Positions 12,166 to 26,500 are shown, numbered from the stretch's first letter. The stretch: 64,000 nucleotides of DNA from Chaetorhynchus papuensis (GCA_013396525.1 VWYX01000207.1:258564-322563); one strand, 5' to 3'. Program-made: numbers and translations. The notes: generated by a model not told the origin, from the sequence alone.

Positions 12166-13262
12166 TTCCTATGTAACAGCAGAAGTAGTTTCTGTGTACC
12201 TGTATATAGTTCTGTGACAATAAAAAGCATTTTATGAACATAAAATGTAATTACTTAGGTGAAGTCCCTTTCCCTGTCTCCACATGAGCAGGTGAGATCC
12301 AGAATTAGCAGAGATGGCTGCTTGTGGTTATCATAAATGGTTTTTGTAGCTCCCAGCTCGAGATAAAGGTAATATGTGTCTCATAGTCACCCTCTGTATC
12401 CGTTCTGAGCTCCAGCTGACTCCAGCGCTTGGGTTAATCTGGAAAGCCACACCAGTGACTGGAACATCAGTTGCACGTGATGAAAACACAAACAGAGAAA
12501 GAGTTGGTAGTAAATTAAAAATAGATTATAGAACCCAGATCATTATACAAGCAGTAATTTTGATATATTTTAATTGGCAGTAGGGTGGTGCTGCATAGCA
12601 AGGTGGCTAAAGCACCAAACTTCAAGTTGTTTAAATTATGTTCTCTTAACTCAGGAGTCAGGGAAGTGAATTCAATAATGTGTGGGATATCAGGCTGGGA
12701 ATTTGTGGCACCAGCCTATCTGTAGCTGTGAGAAATGTGGGTTAGGTATAATTATGTGTGACCATTCCTTTTAGGGTACTGGTTTAGGGCAGGTCGTGTG
12801 ATATGTGCAGCGTGACCTCTCACCCCAGCCTGGGGCTGTTACATCTCTGCAGAAAAGTGGCATGGAGTGTTTGGGATAATTAAAGATATTTGTGCAGCTT
12901 GAGGGTGTTGGATGGGAGAATTGATGAGAAAATAATGCACACCGAAGAGAAGGCCAAACTGCTGTCCCTCCCAGCGGAGTTTGCAGCCGGGGCCGTGCAG
13001 AAATGTCACACTGCAGATGATGCCACTGGTGGCTGTGTCACTGTGGCATTTCCTGTCCTGATAGCGCTGGGGAGATGGCACTGCTAACACAGAACAGTCT
13101 GTAGCCTTTACATAGCTAAATGACTTTTTTTTTTTTTTCCCCTGGAAAAGTTACTGAAGACAATAAGAGATTGGTAATTTCTTGTTTTAGTGTGTGTCTG
13201 AGTCCTCGTATGTGAATGAACAGATGCAACGATACATTTGTACGTCTGTTTCTAAGATTGTG

Positions 13263-13277
13263 ACACCCTCTGCTGGC
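13263..13277 (-). promoter_or_regulatory. CTCF-like motif
   Basis: The + strand reads acaccctctgctggc. The reverse complement, gccagcagagggtgt, fits the CTCF core CCASYAGRKGGC apart from one position near the 3' end. It lies in CLIC5 intron 4. This is motif evidence only. Confidence 0.35.
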
Positions 13278-15899
13278 AAATATGTGAATGTATAAAGTAA
13301 GCAGCTGTGCACAAGCAGCTTTACCACCAGGGCTGAAACATCCCCTTAACGAAACAGGGTTCCTTCTGTCAAGAGAGTTTCCTCTTGCAAATGCAACATC
13401 GTCAAAAGAGAAGTGTTTCAGAGTAAGCTATCAATTTTGACAAAGTTTTCATGGAAAAAATAATGTTTTTTCTGGATGAGTTAAATTGACTTTGAAGTAA
13501 AAATGCTTTAACATTACAGAGAAAAACAGTGATTTTTTTCTGGATTCATGCAGTACTTCATTAGCCACACACCGTTATGTTTTATGCCTGGCACGGAAGC
13601 AGGTGATAACCTTCTTCTGTAAGTCTGCATGGCAATATGTTATTGATAATGATTCATTTACTTACCAAAGGTATTTGGCAGCGAGGCTGCCCTGATTTAA
13701 TAGTTCCCTGAATTTCTGATTCTTTTTTTCCGTCTTTGTTTTCCTAACTTTTCTGTCTTATAAAAACGTTGAAAGTTTTGGAATGGGCTGGCGAGGGCTG
13801 TAAGCCCAGAAGCAAACGTGCTCCTGCCATATCAAAGTCCCACCACTTTTAAGCTTCTTGAAAGGGAAGAAATTGATTCCAGATTCTCAGGATGTGGCAA
13901 GCTGTGTTTAAAGAAAGTGTGTGCATTTATTATTTCAAGTCAGTTCAATCAGAACTTGATTCCTTCCACCCCCTGTGCCACTTGATAATTTTATGACAGG
14001 CCTGTTTGAAGGAGTCATCTCCTCATTGTGGGATTGGATCTGTGTCTCAGTAGCACAACTGGATTATTCAGTTCTCTGGCTGTTGTCACCACGCTTCACC
14101 CCTTGTACCTGAAATGACAAGTGCCCATTCCCACAAGGACAGGAGTCCTTGGGAGGGTTCAGTGACTGTAGTCTTGAAAATTATTTCCTGGATGCTCTTG
14201 CTCAAGTTTTCACGGCCAATTTGAGAGTTTTTGGTTGCTTAGTGATTGTTTAATATCGAGAAGGAGGTCTTGTCTGAGCACGGGAAAGTAAATTGAGGTC
14301 TTGTGTGTTTGCTTTGGTTCCTCTGGTTGATGCTGAGCAAGTCACTCACTCTCTGTACAGTCACCAGTGTAGCAACAATTTATGTATTCATAGGAGGAGG
14401 ATGAAATCTAATTAATTGGAATGCTGTGTACATAGCATCCTGCTTATTATTTTTACTTGTGAGACTGTGTACTGCAAACTGAGGGGACAGCCTGGAGTAA
14501 CCACCCATTAACTGTCCCGCCTAAAATTGTGAGTTCTTTGGCTCGTAGAATGAGCCCTTTGATTTCATGTAGGAGTTTAGAAAGTTGTTCTTGAATTGAG
14601 TTCTTAGGGGGCACCAGGTCCAGTGTGGGTGGGCGCATTCATTAGTGGTACGGAAGGATATTTCACTGTACGGCTCCTCAGAAGGCGCTGAGCTGGGAGA
14701 CCACCAACATGATTTCATGCAGAGGAATTTCCAGCCGTCTGACCAGAGGACTCCGCTTGTCTGGTTTGGATTTACATCAAGAGGCCAAAAATAAAAGCGC
14801 GTTTTAATCATTAACTCACATGTGATTAAATGCTGTTCACCTCTTTCAGTAGCTCCATCACACTTTGTGGTTTGGTGCGTGAGGTGGGAAATGTCTCTCT
14901 CAGTGGGCTGTGTATGTACACGTGCAGTAGAAATGCACACACACGTACAGGGCTGGAACTAAAACTGCCCTACATCAGTTTTACACTGTGGAGTTACCCC
15001 TGCTAAGCAGAGGGTCAGACCCACAGCACAGGTATGTGCACAGGCTCAGTGGTGCACACTGCTCCTTCCTAGAAGCCATCACGTGCCCCTTGTAAAAAGG
15101 AGAAAGTCTGTTCACTCCAGACCCCAGCTTAGAATATTCACAGTAATACCAACCCCATGGTCAGACCCTCTGTGGCACTGAGGCAGGGTAGGAGTTCTTG
15201 ATATGGTGGGGCAGGCTGTGACATCCTGAAAAGTCTGGACTGGGCTGGCTCCAGAAGCAGGAGAGCAAAACATCTGTCCCCAAGGCATGTCCCTGTGTGG
15301 TGGGGAAGGGCAGGGAGTCAGCTCTCTTCCAGCCTGGCTTCTCTCAGCCAAAGGGGTCAGATTATAACCGTAACTGTGATATGGCTTCTCCTGAGTCTTT
15401 GGTCCTTCTGACCTGCTCTGTGTGCCCAGCCTTCACCCTGTGCCCAGCAAAGTTCCTGGCAAAGCTGCTCTTGAGTTTGCCAGAGCAAGTTTAAAAACCT
15501 GTTCAAATACTCTTATGTTGATGGGTAGTTTCCTGTGACAGGGATCCTGGATCAGACGCTAATTTGGGACCAACATTAATGCTTTATGCTTTTTGAAAAG
15601 ATTTTCAAGGTGCCATATAAATACATAGGTATAAATATAAATATATAAATATGTGTGTGGTGCCTGTGTATCAACTCGCCATTAAATGTTTTTTTTCTTC
15701 TTCTTTACTTGAAGAATTTCCACTTCATTTTCCACTTCAAACCCCACATCTGCCCAAGGCCCAGCACAAACCACAATTTGTCCTGTGCTGTGACAGTACC
15801 AAGTTTTCTCTGTCATACAACCAGGAAGGACTAGAAAGAGCTTTTAAAATTGTTTTAAAGAAAAAGACTTGTTTTGTGATGGAACACATCAGGATGACA

Positions 15900-16010
15900 A
15901 TTCTAGTGGAAGGTGTCCCTGCCCATGGCAGGGAAGTTGGAAATAGATGACCTTTAAGGTCCCTTCCAACCCAGGCCATTCCATGATTCCATGTTGATTC
16001 CGTGATTCTT
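15900..16010 (+). mobile_element. CR1 LINE 3' tail fragment
   Basis: The strings ctagtggaaggtgtccctgc, ccatggcaggg and aaggtcccttccaaccca, then repeated ccatgattcc/gtgattc, make up a CR1 3' end in sense orientation. It is about 110 bp. Confidence 0.9.
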
Positions 16011-17790
16011 TAATTTTGGCCTTTTGAAGCACAAAAAAAAAGCTATTTCAGAACATTTTAAACAAGTTTTTATTACTCCCCCTGAGCTGAATAACGTTGG
16101 GCTCATGGTAGCTAAAGTGCTTGGCAGCTTTACAAAACCAGCCCTAATATAAAAAATACCCAGTCTTTAAAACATATGTAAAATAGCTTTTCTGCAACAT
16201 TTGTGGCACATAAAGTACCAAATACATGTTGGTGAGTGTGATATAAAGCTTTTATTGCCATTCATTTGGGATGACCCACATAACTCACTCATGATATGCT
16301 AATAAAACTGTTCACTCTGTCTCCTTATAAAAACACACATATAAAGACCACTAAAACTTTGGTGATAGCTTTGTGCTAACTTGTTAAGAAGTGCTTCAAG
16401 TTGCATTTATCATCTGTCCCAAATTGCTTTATCTGCTTTCTGCCCGGTAATCAAAGATTAAAATGCTCAGGAACAGCAGTTTGCAAAATAAGTTTTCTTG
16501 AGAAATAACTTTTTGAAAGTTCTCCTCAAAATCATGCTGGCTGGAGGCCCAGGGCCATCAATATTCTGTCTGGTACCAGTGACAGCTTTAAGGACCAATA
16601 TCTTTTGACCTGCCAGAACTGAGAACTGAAATCTTATGCTATTAGAAGGAAGAGGTTTGCAGTTTCATAAAATGATAACACACCATCACCTTAATCTGAG
16701 AAATGTGTACCTTACAAGGGAATATTTCTGAACTTTCCTTCTCCTAAGACCTTGCTAATTGAGGTAGGAAGATTTTCTGACAGAAATGTGAAAAACACTA
16801 GTCGAAAACAACACAGAAGGAACATTTTCTCTAAGTCCAGATATGATCAGACTGCAGGCTCTCCAAGGCAGGGACTTGGTATGCATGGTTAACAGTCTTA
16901 GATGCAGCCATTCTGGGAATAATAAACATTTGCAATAAATTTACTAACAGATACAATTTTCTGACACATCTGTGCTGAAGCAACTTTGAAGACATGGAAT
17001 ACCATAGGGCAGAAGAGAAAAAAAATGAAAAAATATATGTATTTATATGAATTAAAGTTATAGAACATGCTGAAGTCAACAAGGTTAATGACATGATGAA
17101 ATTAAAGCACGTTCTCAAACCTTTGCTGAGTCAAGGCCTATATGCAAGGCCAGGCCTAGACTGAAACACTTGCAATGGGAACAGTAGTTGGCAGACACTC
17201 TCTTTTAAGAGGGAATTATTTCCCCTGTGTGTTTGAATATTCCTCCAAGTGCTGCTGGCTTGACTGGGATGCTTTGTTCTGTTTCCCAGCCGGGCTCCCA
17301 TGCTCGCACACAGGAGCAGTAGCACAGCTGGAAGTGGATTAGAGCAATCTGGCAGCAGCAGTCCTGGGAGGAATTAAGCGCCTCGCTGCTGGAATGGGAG
17401 GCCTAAATTGCATTTTTATTTAGAGTTGAGTTTTAACTTCATTGCTCTATGGTTTTGCCCTGGTGGATAACTCCCTTCGTTGTGATGGACTTGGTGTATC
17501 TTAGGTATGTTCCCCACAGCAAGGACTCGGGTGAAGCGATGGCCTTGCTCAGTTCAGTGTCCAAATCTTAGATAACCAAATGTTCGGGTTTAAACACCCA
17601 AGGGGTCTTGATGTCCTGACATGGTTGTTCACAGGCTTATATTTAGCCATTGCAAGATATCACATGAAAGAGAGCCCAGTGACTGGCTCCTGGAAGTCAG
17701 TTTGCAAAACTGTTCATGACTTCAAAGGGAAAAGAATTACTCCAGGATCTGTTTTTCCCTAAACAGATTTTTTTGTTGTTGTTTTTTTGG

Positions 17791-17812
17791 TGTTTGTTTG
17801 TTTGTTTGTTTT
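17791..17812. repeat. TTTG tetranucleotide microsatellite
   Basis: Five tandem TTTG/TGTT units follow a T/G-rich stretch at 17767-17790. Confidence 0.85.
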
Positions 17813-20153
17813 ATGCATGCAAATGTTCTTCATGAAAGAAAAGGGAAAAGAAGAATGAGACAAATGAAAATCAGTGTTGCTAAGTTTCTTTATTAGATAG
17901 ATCCTAAGTCATTGACTTTCAGCTTGAAAACAGTGCTAGAAATGAGGTGACAAAATGGGAATTAGAGAAATAACTCTTGTAAAAATATCCCGGTTCTTCA
18001 GACTGCAGAAAAACGTAATCCGAATTTCATGGACTTTGAGGCCAGAAGGATCTTTGGGTTATTTACTATTATCTGCTACAAATCACATCCCAGTCAGTTT
18101 TGCCCGTTGAGCAAACATGTTAATGTTTCATCCTTAAAATTATTTGATTTGATTGAGCAGAGAACGGGAGAAACTGAAGTGTCCTTGGTGCACTGAAGTG
18201 TATTTGGTCTTTGAGGCTTTTTTCCAGTCCTTGAGCTCTGTCTTATTGCTTTCCTTTGACCTCTTGCTGAAATTCCCAATGCCTTTTTTTAACTGGGGAC
18301 ACCAGAACTGGGAAAAATGTTTTTAATACTTGCCACAACAGTTCAGTTGCAGCAGAGGCAATGTGACCTCCCTACTAATACTTGAATTACTTTCACACAT
18401 CCAAACTTAATTATAACTGATTTTGCTTCTGCTCCTTTCAGAGAGGTTGAGGCATAATCATGATGATCCCTAAGTCATTTCATGGGGCTTGAAACAAAAA
18501 TATCTCAAAAGCAGAGATACAATAGGAAAGAAATAAGATGTGAGTAATTTGTAACTCTCATAGTCTCATGGCTTTTTGTCACAGTAACATTTTTTAAACA
18601 CAAAGGACAGAAAATTTGGAAATATTTATTAAATAAGTCTGTTTGAGACTGAGATTTTCTAAGTGAACTGAGGGATTTGGGAACTTAGTAGCTTTAAAAT
18701 TTTATCCTCAGGTGCTGCTAGCTAAGCATTGCTGTGTCTCCCTCTTATGTGTCTTCACCGATGCTGGAAATAAATAACATAGTTGAAGTCGGTGGAATGC
18801 AATTGGGATTATCCGGGTGTAAAAAGAAGCAGAATTTATTCTTCTACATGCCTGGAATTGGAAGAAATTGATATTAAAGAGTCAAGCACCAACAGCCTGT
18901 ATGGGAACAAATTTCTTTGCTTAAATCTTGGAACACAAGGGGTCCCCACAGCACTGCTGCTCAAGCCCAGCTGCACTCGCTACCAGAAGCTCACTTCACT
19001 CTTACTTGAATTAAGATCGATCCATGTAGCTTTCCTTTGTTAGTCCCAGAATCATCTTATTTGCTCTTTGGTAGTAAACCAAAAGTTTACACTCTGAGTG
19101 AGCACACTTCAAAATTGAGATATCGAAGCGATAACCTCATACTGCAAAGAATGTGCGTTTATAATCTGCAGGGCTTGATTTTATTTATTTATTTCCTAGT
19201 TCCTGATGCAAATCAGCTGCTGCTTGTCTGCAGTTGCTTTAGGGACACCTGCACAGGACTAACATGGCAGAGGTCAGGATTAGGCCCTTGGTGCTGTGCC
19301 CTAGAACTGATGCTTGTCACTTACGTTGCTGCTGCAGAGTCAGGATGATTTGTGAAACGCAGGTTCGGCGCTGTTCTTCCTGGGGCACTTGTAGGGCAGT
19401 AGTTTTACATTCTCTTGCTTCCTGCCCTCAGGGTCACTTGGACTCCTAAGAGACTTGGAAATGAAGCTTTCCTTTGGTGTCATTTGAACACCTGGGTTTT
19501 CTTCTTAAAAACCAGCATCTGAAGGTGCTCTGACCACATTCTTCACGATAATGTTACAAGTATTGCTTTTATTTCTTGCCTCCATTGTAAAACTGGATAA
19601 GAAAAGGGAAGGAGGGAACCTGAGTTTTCAGTAAAAAAATTGACACAAGTCAGAACAATCTTTCTGGATGCTTGAAAAACATGTTTAATTTACTTTTTAA
19701 GGCATCATTGATTCACCTGCTTTGCTAGGTTTAATTTGGGAATAAGACAGATGGTATCACAAAAACAGGAAGATGCCAAGATGCCTCTTCTTGTTGCTAT
19801 ATTTATTGTTGTTCCCCCTTCAACCTGAAATATATGTCCACAGCTGGTGCATTACTGCTTTACTAATGTAAAATTTGTAGCCAAAGAGTATTTTTATTTT
19901 TATTTTGTATATAGGAAGTTTCAAGGCAAATGATTTAAATTATTTTTATAAGGCCATATAGAAAAGCTTGTGAGAAGAAGACATTCAGGTCTCTACATCC
20001 AGGTAACCTCTTAATCCTTGAATCATTGCTCTCTATCTTAGGAAAAGGTAGCTGGGAATTGAGCTCCTAGTCTCTCTCATTCCTTCTATGGAGGTTTTGA
20101 GACACGTCTGTCAAAATATCCCAGACTTTCTGAGTGAAGGCCTAGTCCGTCAA

Positions 20154-20171
20154 TGAATCAATCAATCAATC
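20154..20171. repeat. AATC short tandem repeat
   Basis: Four to five tandem AATC units. Confidence 0.8.
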
Positions 20172-23002
20172 CACATCATCAGGCTGTAGATGGGGTGAGA
20201 AGGGAAGAGAGATGATAAGGGAGGGATCATCTCACCGAAATCTGTCTAAAAGTTACACATTAGTCATTCAAAAGTCCTCGTTTATTTCTGATCAATGGAG
20301 AGCAACATCAATCCATTTCTAAAGGACAGTTTGATTTTTCTTAAAATATGGGTCTAAAACTGGGAGAATTTCCTTTGGAGGTGCCTGTCCTTGATTGCTA
20401 CCTATAAGGGAGACTTGAACAATTAGGTCAGACTAATTAACTAACAATTAGACGGCTGAAGTTAGGCAAGGGGAATTTTACCCATGAGCAAATCAACGGA
20501 TTTTTGGTGTGTCCAGGTTTCTGAGGGTGCTTTGGGTGTCCCTCAGCTGTGTCAGCTCCATGCTCCTCTGAGTCCTGGATGAAGCCTGGGGCTTAGCACC
20601 TCCATTTCTCTAACTGCCCGTGCACAGAACAAAATCCATGTGCCTACATGTATGGAAAATATGTCCCTGTTTATGCCTGGTTCAGACCATGTCTGAAAGG
20701 TGATTTATGACCAGAGCTGTGTGGCTGTTTCCTGTGTGCCCCTGTGTTTGTGTGACTCATCCCCCTCCTGTATAAGCTCACCCCTGCACTGACCAGGAGT
20801 AAAAAACCCCTTTTCAAATCCTAGTTCTGACTTGTCTGGAGGATGAACATGGGCCCCTGTCCCCTAAAACAACCCCAAACCAGGAGAAAGTGGAGTTGAG
20901 GAATAAGAGACAATAATTTATTTCTCTTCTGTGTACACAAGCAGGTATTTGTTGATTCATTAAGTGGGTAGAGACAGACAGATCACAACTTTTCCACATG
21001 GCTGTGTGGGCATTCACCTTTATTGTGGGAACATGTACAAGCCTCTTTTCCAGTGAATATTGAATTATTTATCTGGAGTGGAACATCTTTAATAGGAGAG
21101 CTGAATCACCCCAGAAACTCCCTTTGGCCCAGACTTAGGCATCTAAATGCCTTGGATGCATGGGAGCACACAACCTTCATCCTCCTCTGCATTTCCAATG
21201 GCTCTCTCAGTGACCTCCCACTCATTTGCTGCTCAGAGCTGGCGATTTTATGAGGCAGAAACATGCCTGGAAAGGATGCTGCAATGCTCAAACTGGCAAT
21301 GTATTTGGCCTCTGGGGAGTAAACCCTCATATTTAAGTGACTTTTTAAAAAAATTGGAGGTATTATCCTAGATCACTTGGGTGAACTGTGAAATTATATT
21401 CAAAGGATAGGATTCATCTCGCCTGACTTCACCTCCCTGAAAGTGAGGTGTCTAGTCTGAGCTAGTCCTTAAGGTTTCATCTGTAATTCATGCAGCAAGA
21501 AGGGCATGTGTGGAGTGAGTCACGCTGGTGTGAATCAGGTGGCTCAGGCAGTTGGATGGAATTACCCTCTGGAGATGCTCAGTCCCTCTGAGCAGAGAGG
21601 GAACCTACAGAACCAGCTCAGACAAGGCACCTGACTCTTAAATGGATGAACAGGAGAAATCTAGGCAGCACTCAGATCTCAAGGGTTTTATTGAAATCAC
21701 AGAGGGGAGGATAAACTGTTCAATATGGAGTACAGAGTCACGTGTACTACACTCACAGCCCTCCACGGAGAAGAATTAATCTATACAGATTAAAGTTACA
21801 ATACTCTGTTGAGCCAGCCTGAAAAAAAAAAGAAATGAGCAGGATGGAGAAAAAAGAGAGTGAAAATATGAATCCTTGGTTTTTAATCAGACTGTCAGGC
21901 TAGTAGAATGATACTATTTTCTTACCTTAAATTGCTGTTTCTTAGCTGGTTCCCCTCTCCTACCAGAAAACAGTATTGGGTCTCATATAATATCAAACTG
22001 TGAATCTGGAAGTGATCAGGAAAGGTGGTTTGTTTTTTTAAAGGAAAAATAAATCTCAGATTGGTTGATTGAGACTGTGAATATTTATGTACTGTTCCCC
22101 CTTTTCCCTCATTGTGTATTTCACCAAGTTCATTTGCGTGTGTTACAGGATAAATCTTACTGGAGGGCAGTGGAAGAAAGCAGTAAAAAGGGAAAACATC
22201 CATCAGTGATTGAGGGTAGCAGCAGGAATCATTCATTTTTGTACATGGATCATGGTTTGTTGAACTTGCCTGGGCTTGACAATTAAGAACCTTGCAGTTG
22301 TGCCGAGGTCAGCGTCAGGTAGTTTCAGATGTTGGCTACAAAAGACAAGATGTTGCTGGGCTTCAATGACTTTGAAGCTTTATTGTCACAGGGAAAATCA
22401 CTTAGAAAGAGGGCCACATATATTTGTCCTTGACTTGGAGAAAATGTTTTGTGACAAAAGTTTTGTTTAATAAAAATGCCATGGGTGGTGTGGGTAACCT
22501 GATTTATTGGCACATGTGGGTGGAATTTTGTGAATAATAACTTGCTTTGGAAAGTAAAAGTATTTTCTCTCAAACTTTTTGAAACAGAAGGTTATTCTCC
22601 TTTTAATTTGGAAATGATATGTTAGTTTTTAAGATTACCAACATTAAAAAGTGATGTGAAAATGATTGGATGTCTAGGCATGACTTACTTAACCAACTGT
22701 CCCCAAATATGACTTTCTTGTTTTCATATTTGTTTGGAAATCTTGCATTATTTTGCTTAAAGTTTGTTTAAAAAATTAACTATTTTTGCTCTTTTCACAT
22801 AAATCAAGTAGTTTTTATGTTCAATTTGCTTAAAAATCTATTGTTCTTAGTACTCTGATTGTGTCCTCTATGCCTTGCATCTCTTTCCATAATAACTATA
22901 AAGTGAAATCCTTATCCTGCAAGAGGTTTCACACAAACACATAAAAAAGGAGTAATCTCACCTCATTTTAGCTATTTTAAATTTAGGTGTCCAGTCTGCC
23001 TA

Positions 23003-23033
23003 TGAGAGAGAGTGAGAGAGAGAGAAGGAGAGA
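23003..23033. repeat. GA-rich simple repeat
   Basis: A run of GAGAGA with a few interruptions (gtgaga, gaagga). Confidence 0.85.
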
Positions 23034-23451
23034 TTGAGGCTTCTCTGGTGGTAATTCAGCTTTTCCTAGGCTACTATTTTTGGATGGAATGATTTGCCTT
23101 CCAGTGGCTTGTTCAGGCCACAGAGATTGGTGTTTATGTGCTTTGTCTGCTTTGCTGTTTCTCCTTGTCCCAGCATTAAACAAGGAAGGGAATATTTGGA
23201 GTTCAAGGAAGGGGAAAAAGAGTCCTTGCCTGACCTCTGCAAATGCTGTGGGTGTGGGCAGCCTGAATTGGTTTTACTTTTTCCGAACCATTTTTCTTTT
23301 ACTACTTTCTAGTTACTTTCCATTTTGCTTCAGCCTTATTTGACCCACAGAGAACAGAGATGGAAATGACCGATGATGCTGGAAGTTTTATGGCCGGTAT
23401 TATTTCAGGGGTCAGATTAACTGATTAAAATAGTGTCTTTTGGCTTTAAAA

Positions 23452-23560
23452 GCTGCTGGAGAAATCCTAACCCCACTGAAGTCAACAGCAAAACTTCCAT
23501 GGGCTTCAGGATGGCCAGAATTTCACCCTGAGTACCTATTAATGAATCTTTGTCATCTGG
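23452..23560. repeat. Decayed ancient repeat with 'CATTGAAGTCAATGG' core
   Basis: The strings gagaaatcctaaccccactg, aagtcaacagcaaaacttcc and catgggcttcagg, then agaatttcaccctgag, follow the order of the common sauropsid repeat with inverted gaagtcaatggg/cccattgacttc arms. The family is recognised from memory of its consensus; the name is uncertain. Confidence 0.55.
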
Positions 23561-26500
23561 CCCTCTGCTTGACTTGCAGGACTGCTCCATGCATTACATT
23601 TTCCAATGTTTTGTTCAGATGTGGTGTAAGTACTTCAAGGCTCAAGGATTTCTCTCCATCCCCTGGAAATAGTTGCACAGGCTAATAGTTTAAGGAAGTT
23701 TTTGCTTGAAGAGTTGAGTAGCAGAGCCAAAGTCTGTTCTTGGTTGAACTGGAGTAAATATGGAATAGCTTGTTGACAATACAGTTACTCCTCTTTTATG
23801 TCAGTGTAACCGAGAGCCCAGTTTTGCCAATTATTAACTTTTGTTACATTATTTGTATTTCTGTGCATGTCAGAATTTGTTAATCTCATTGTTCAACATC
23901 AAGTAACCTTCTGCTGAAAACAGAACGTCATTGTGAATTAGGTATCATCAGCTAAATTGAACCTCACCCTGTGCATTTGACAGATGGTAATACATTCATT
24001 AAGTGTTCTGTGGTTGCTTTGAGGTTGGAAAGTGCTATTTTTCTGGCTTCTAACTCAGAATTCTTAAGTAAAGTTGTTTAAAATCATAGTTTTGAAGGGA
24101 GAAGAAAAATCACAAAAAGCTCATGGGGTTTTTTTTTAATTAATATTGTTGTTTACTATTGGTGGGATGACAGGGCAGGACTGTGATTGTTAGAAGTTGT
24201 CTTTGGCTGCATAAGTAGCCCAGAATGAAGTAGAGAAGTCTGAGAGAGATGGTTCCACCATGGATTTTGTATATACATGGGTAGAACTTCTTGGAATTTG
24301 AGATTATATTAAATATATCCCAGTGGAAGCAATATGATGATGGTGCCTTTGTGCTTGGTGATTCCACTGTCCAGAAAAATGGTTTCCAGGACTTCAGACA
24401 TTTCACGTGTTGCATGGATAAGCTGATGACAGGGCTTCTCTCTCAGAGCTGGTCACATTTGGGATCCCTAAGTTCCTAATGAAAGTCTGCAGGGTGGGGA
24501 AGCAATTGGAGGTAGAAATTTCAAAAGCAGCACAGAGCCACATGCTCAGGCCTGGCTCTACTTGGTGTTGTAATATTGAATCCTCCACTCTGACTTACCA
24601 AGACAATGCAAGGGTGAGTTTAGACACTTCAGGAAAAGTTCTCCCCACAGCTCATTTAGGGGTCACCAAGACCAAGCGCAGAAGAGAAAACTCCACTGAA
24701 CACAGAGGAAGCTCTCAGGGTGTTTAATTCAAAGCTATTCTTTTAATTTACTCACTTCAGGGAGGATTAATCCCACCCATTAGCTGTTATCAGCAAACCT
24801 ATTTAGTTATTTAATGATGTTTCCCAGAGGACAAGTTGCCAAGGGAGTTAGGTGCTTGCCACTTCTGAAATGCACTGTGGGTGGTATTCTCACAAACCAG
24901 GAATTAGTAATTTTTTAGTTCTTCACATATTTTTAAATGTCTTTGTCCAGTCTGGTAGCAGGATGTGTTCACATGGCCCCTGCCCTGGTGAGAGCATCCT
25001 CTCCCTTGTGTTCTCAGTGGAGACAATGTAGAGAGTCATCCAGATTTTCATGAAGTAGCCATAGTATGAGAAGTCTGGAATTAAATCCAAGTTTAAGGAA
25101 TTCATCCAAGCTGAGTTTGGTCAGTAATGTGAACCCAGACAGTTCTTTCCTCAGGAAGAGTCCCAGAACATTCAGAGCTGTAGGCTATTCTGAAGAGGTT
25201 ATTTCCTGGTCTCCATTCACATTTTCCACCTTTCACATAATGCCTAAATATATACCAGGTAAGAGAGAAAATCAGATTCTTTTATACATCCTCCTACCTT
25301 GAGTGGAGATTTCTCTGAGTACCTTCTCAAGAAACAAGATTTTGAATCATATAGATAAATCTGAATGTGTCAGAGCACCTAAAAAGTAGGATTTGGAACA
25401 AGGGTATTTGCACATGGATTTCAAAAAATGCCTTGGAATTGACAGGCTTTAAAAATCTGACGCCGTGCACCTAAAATAAATCCATTTGATATGACAATTT
25501 TTTGATTTTAATTCTCTTAGTTTTTCAAAATTTTTTCACTGTTTAATTGGAAAGAGAGCAGTTTTCTCTTACTCACTTTTCCCCTATTTTCCAGGCTGTT
25601 CTGAGAGGTTTACTAGAATCAGAAGAGTTTTCATTAAATAAATAGGGTCATTGGTGTCACAAGTAGTTGTTCAGTTCTTGACTACCAGGATAGAAGATGG
25701 TCCTGACCGTGTGCTGATTTCATTGTGAGATGTCAGGATCCTGTGGTTCCAGCAGAGCCTGTGAATTAGGTCACAGATGTATTGAACCCTGAATATGCTT
25801 ATTTCTGGCCTAAAGCTGCCGTATGCAAGTGCCAAGTATGAATTCAGATAGATGTTTTTCTCACTGTCACAAACAGGCTTCACTCCAGGCATTGTTTTTG
25901 GGACAGCCATGACGCACTTTGATAGAGCAATGAGAGCAAAAAAAAACCACCCTAAACCCTAATAAGTTCCAGAAAAGTTACATAAACGCCCCTCACCTGC
26001 TGCTCCTGTCTCCGTGCACACACCTGACTGACCCCATGGGTTAGCACAAAGCATCAAACATCCTCCTGAAGCTGGAATATTGCTCAGATGACTTGGAGAA
26101 CCAACAGTCCTGCTGTGTGAAGGGAATATAGAAAGTGCTCAGCATTGAGCCAGTTCTCTAAAATCCACATGAACAAAATTGAATTAAATCACAGTAACCT
26201 GAGTCCATTGTCTCTACATGAAGACACTGTAATGGGACACAGTCTGAGGCTGACCAAGAGAAGCAGAACTGTCTATTCAACAGGTATTACAGGTCAAACC
26301 AAAAAGAGATTGCTAAATCCTTTGAGTGCTGCCACACTCCTCAGTTCCTACCCTCCTGTGGAAGTTGTGAGGCAGGACAGCTGCAGGCGATTAAAGGCAC
26401 CACTGCCAGCATCTGACAGCAGAATGTCAGTGTCAGAATTCAATTTGAATTGATTAAATGAGGGATGGCAACACTTTTGTTTTATAGATGGCAGTACTTC

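Noticed and set aside
14521..14940. 139-codon open frame on the - strand inside CLIC5 intron 4
   Set aside because: The composition is low-complexity mixed with Trp and Cys and resembles no family. Part of it overlaps a candidate conserved non-coding stretch.
25944..25965. ccaccctaaaccctaataag as an interstitial telomere repeat
   Set aside because: Only one or two imperfect units. Vertebrate telomere repeats would need several tandem CCCTAA units.
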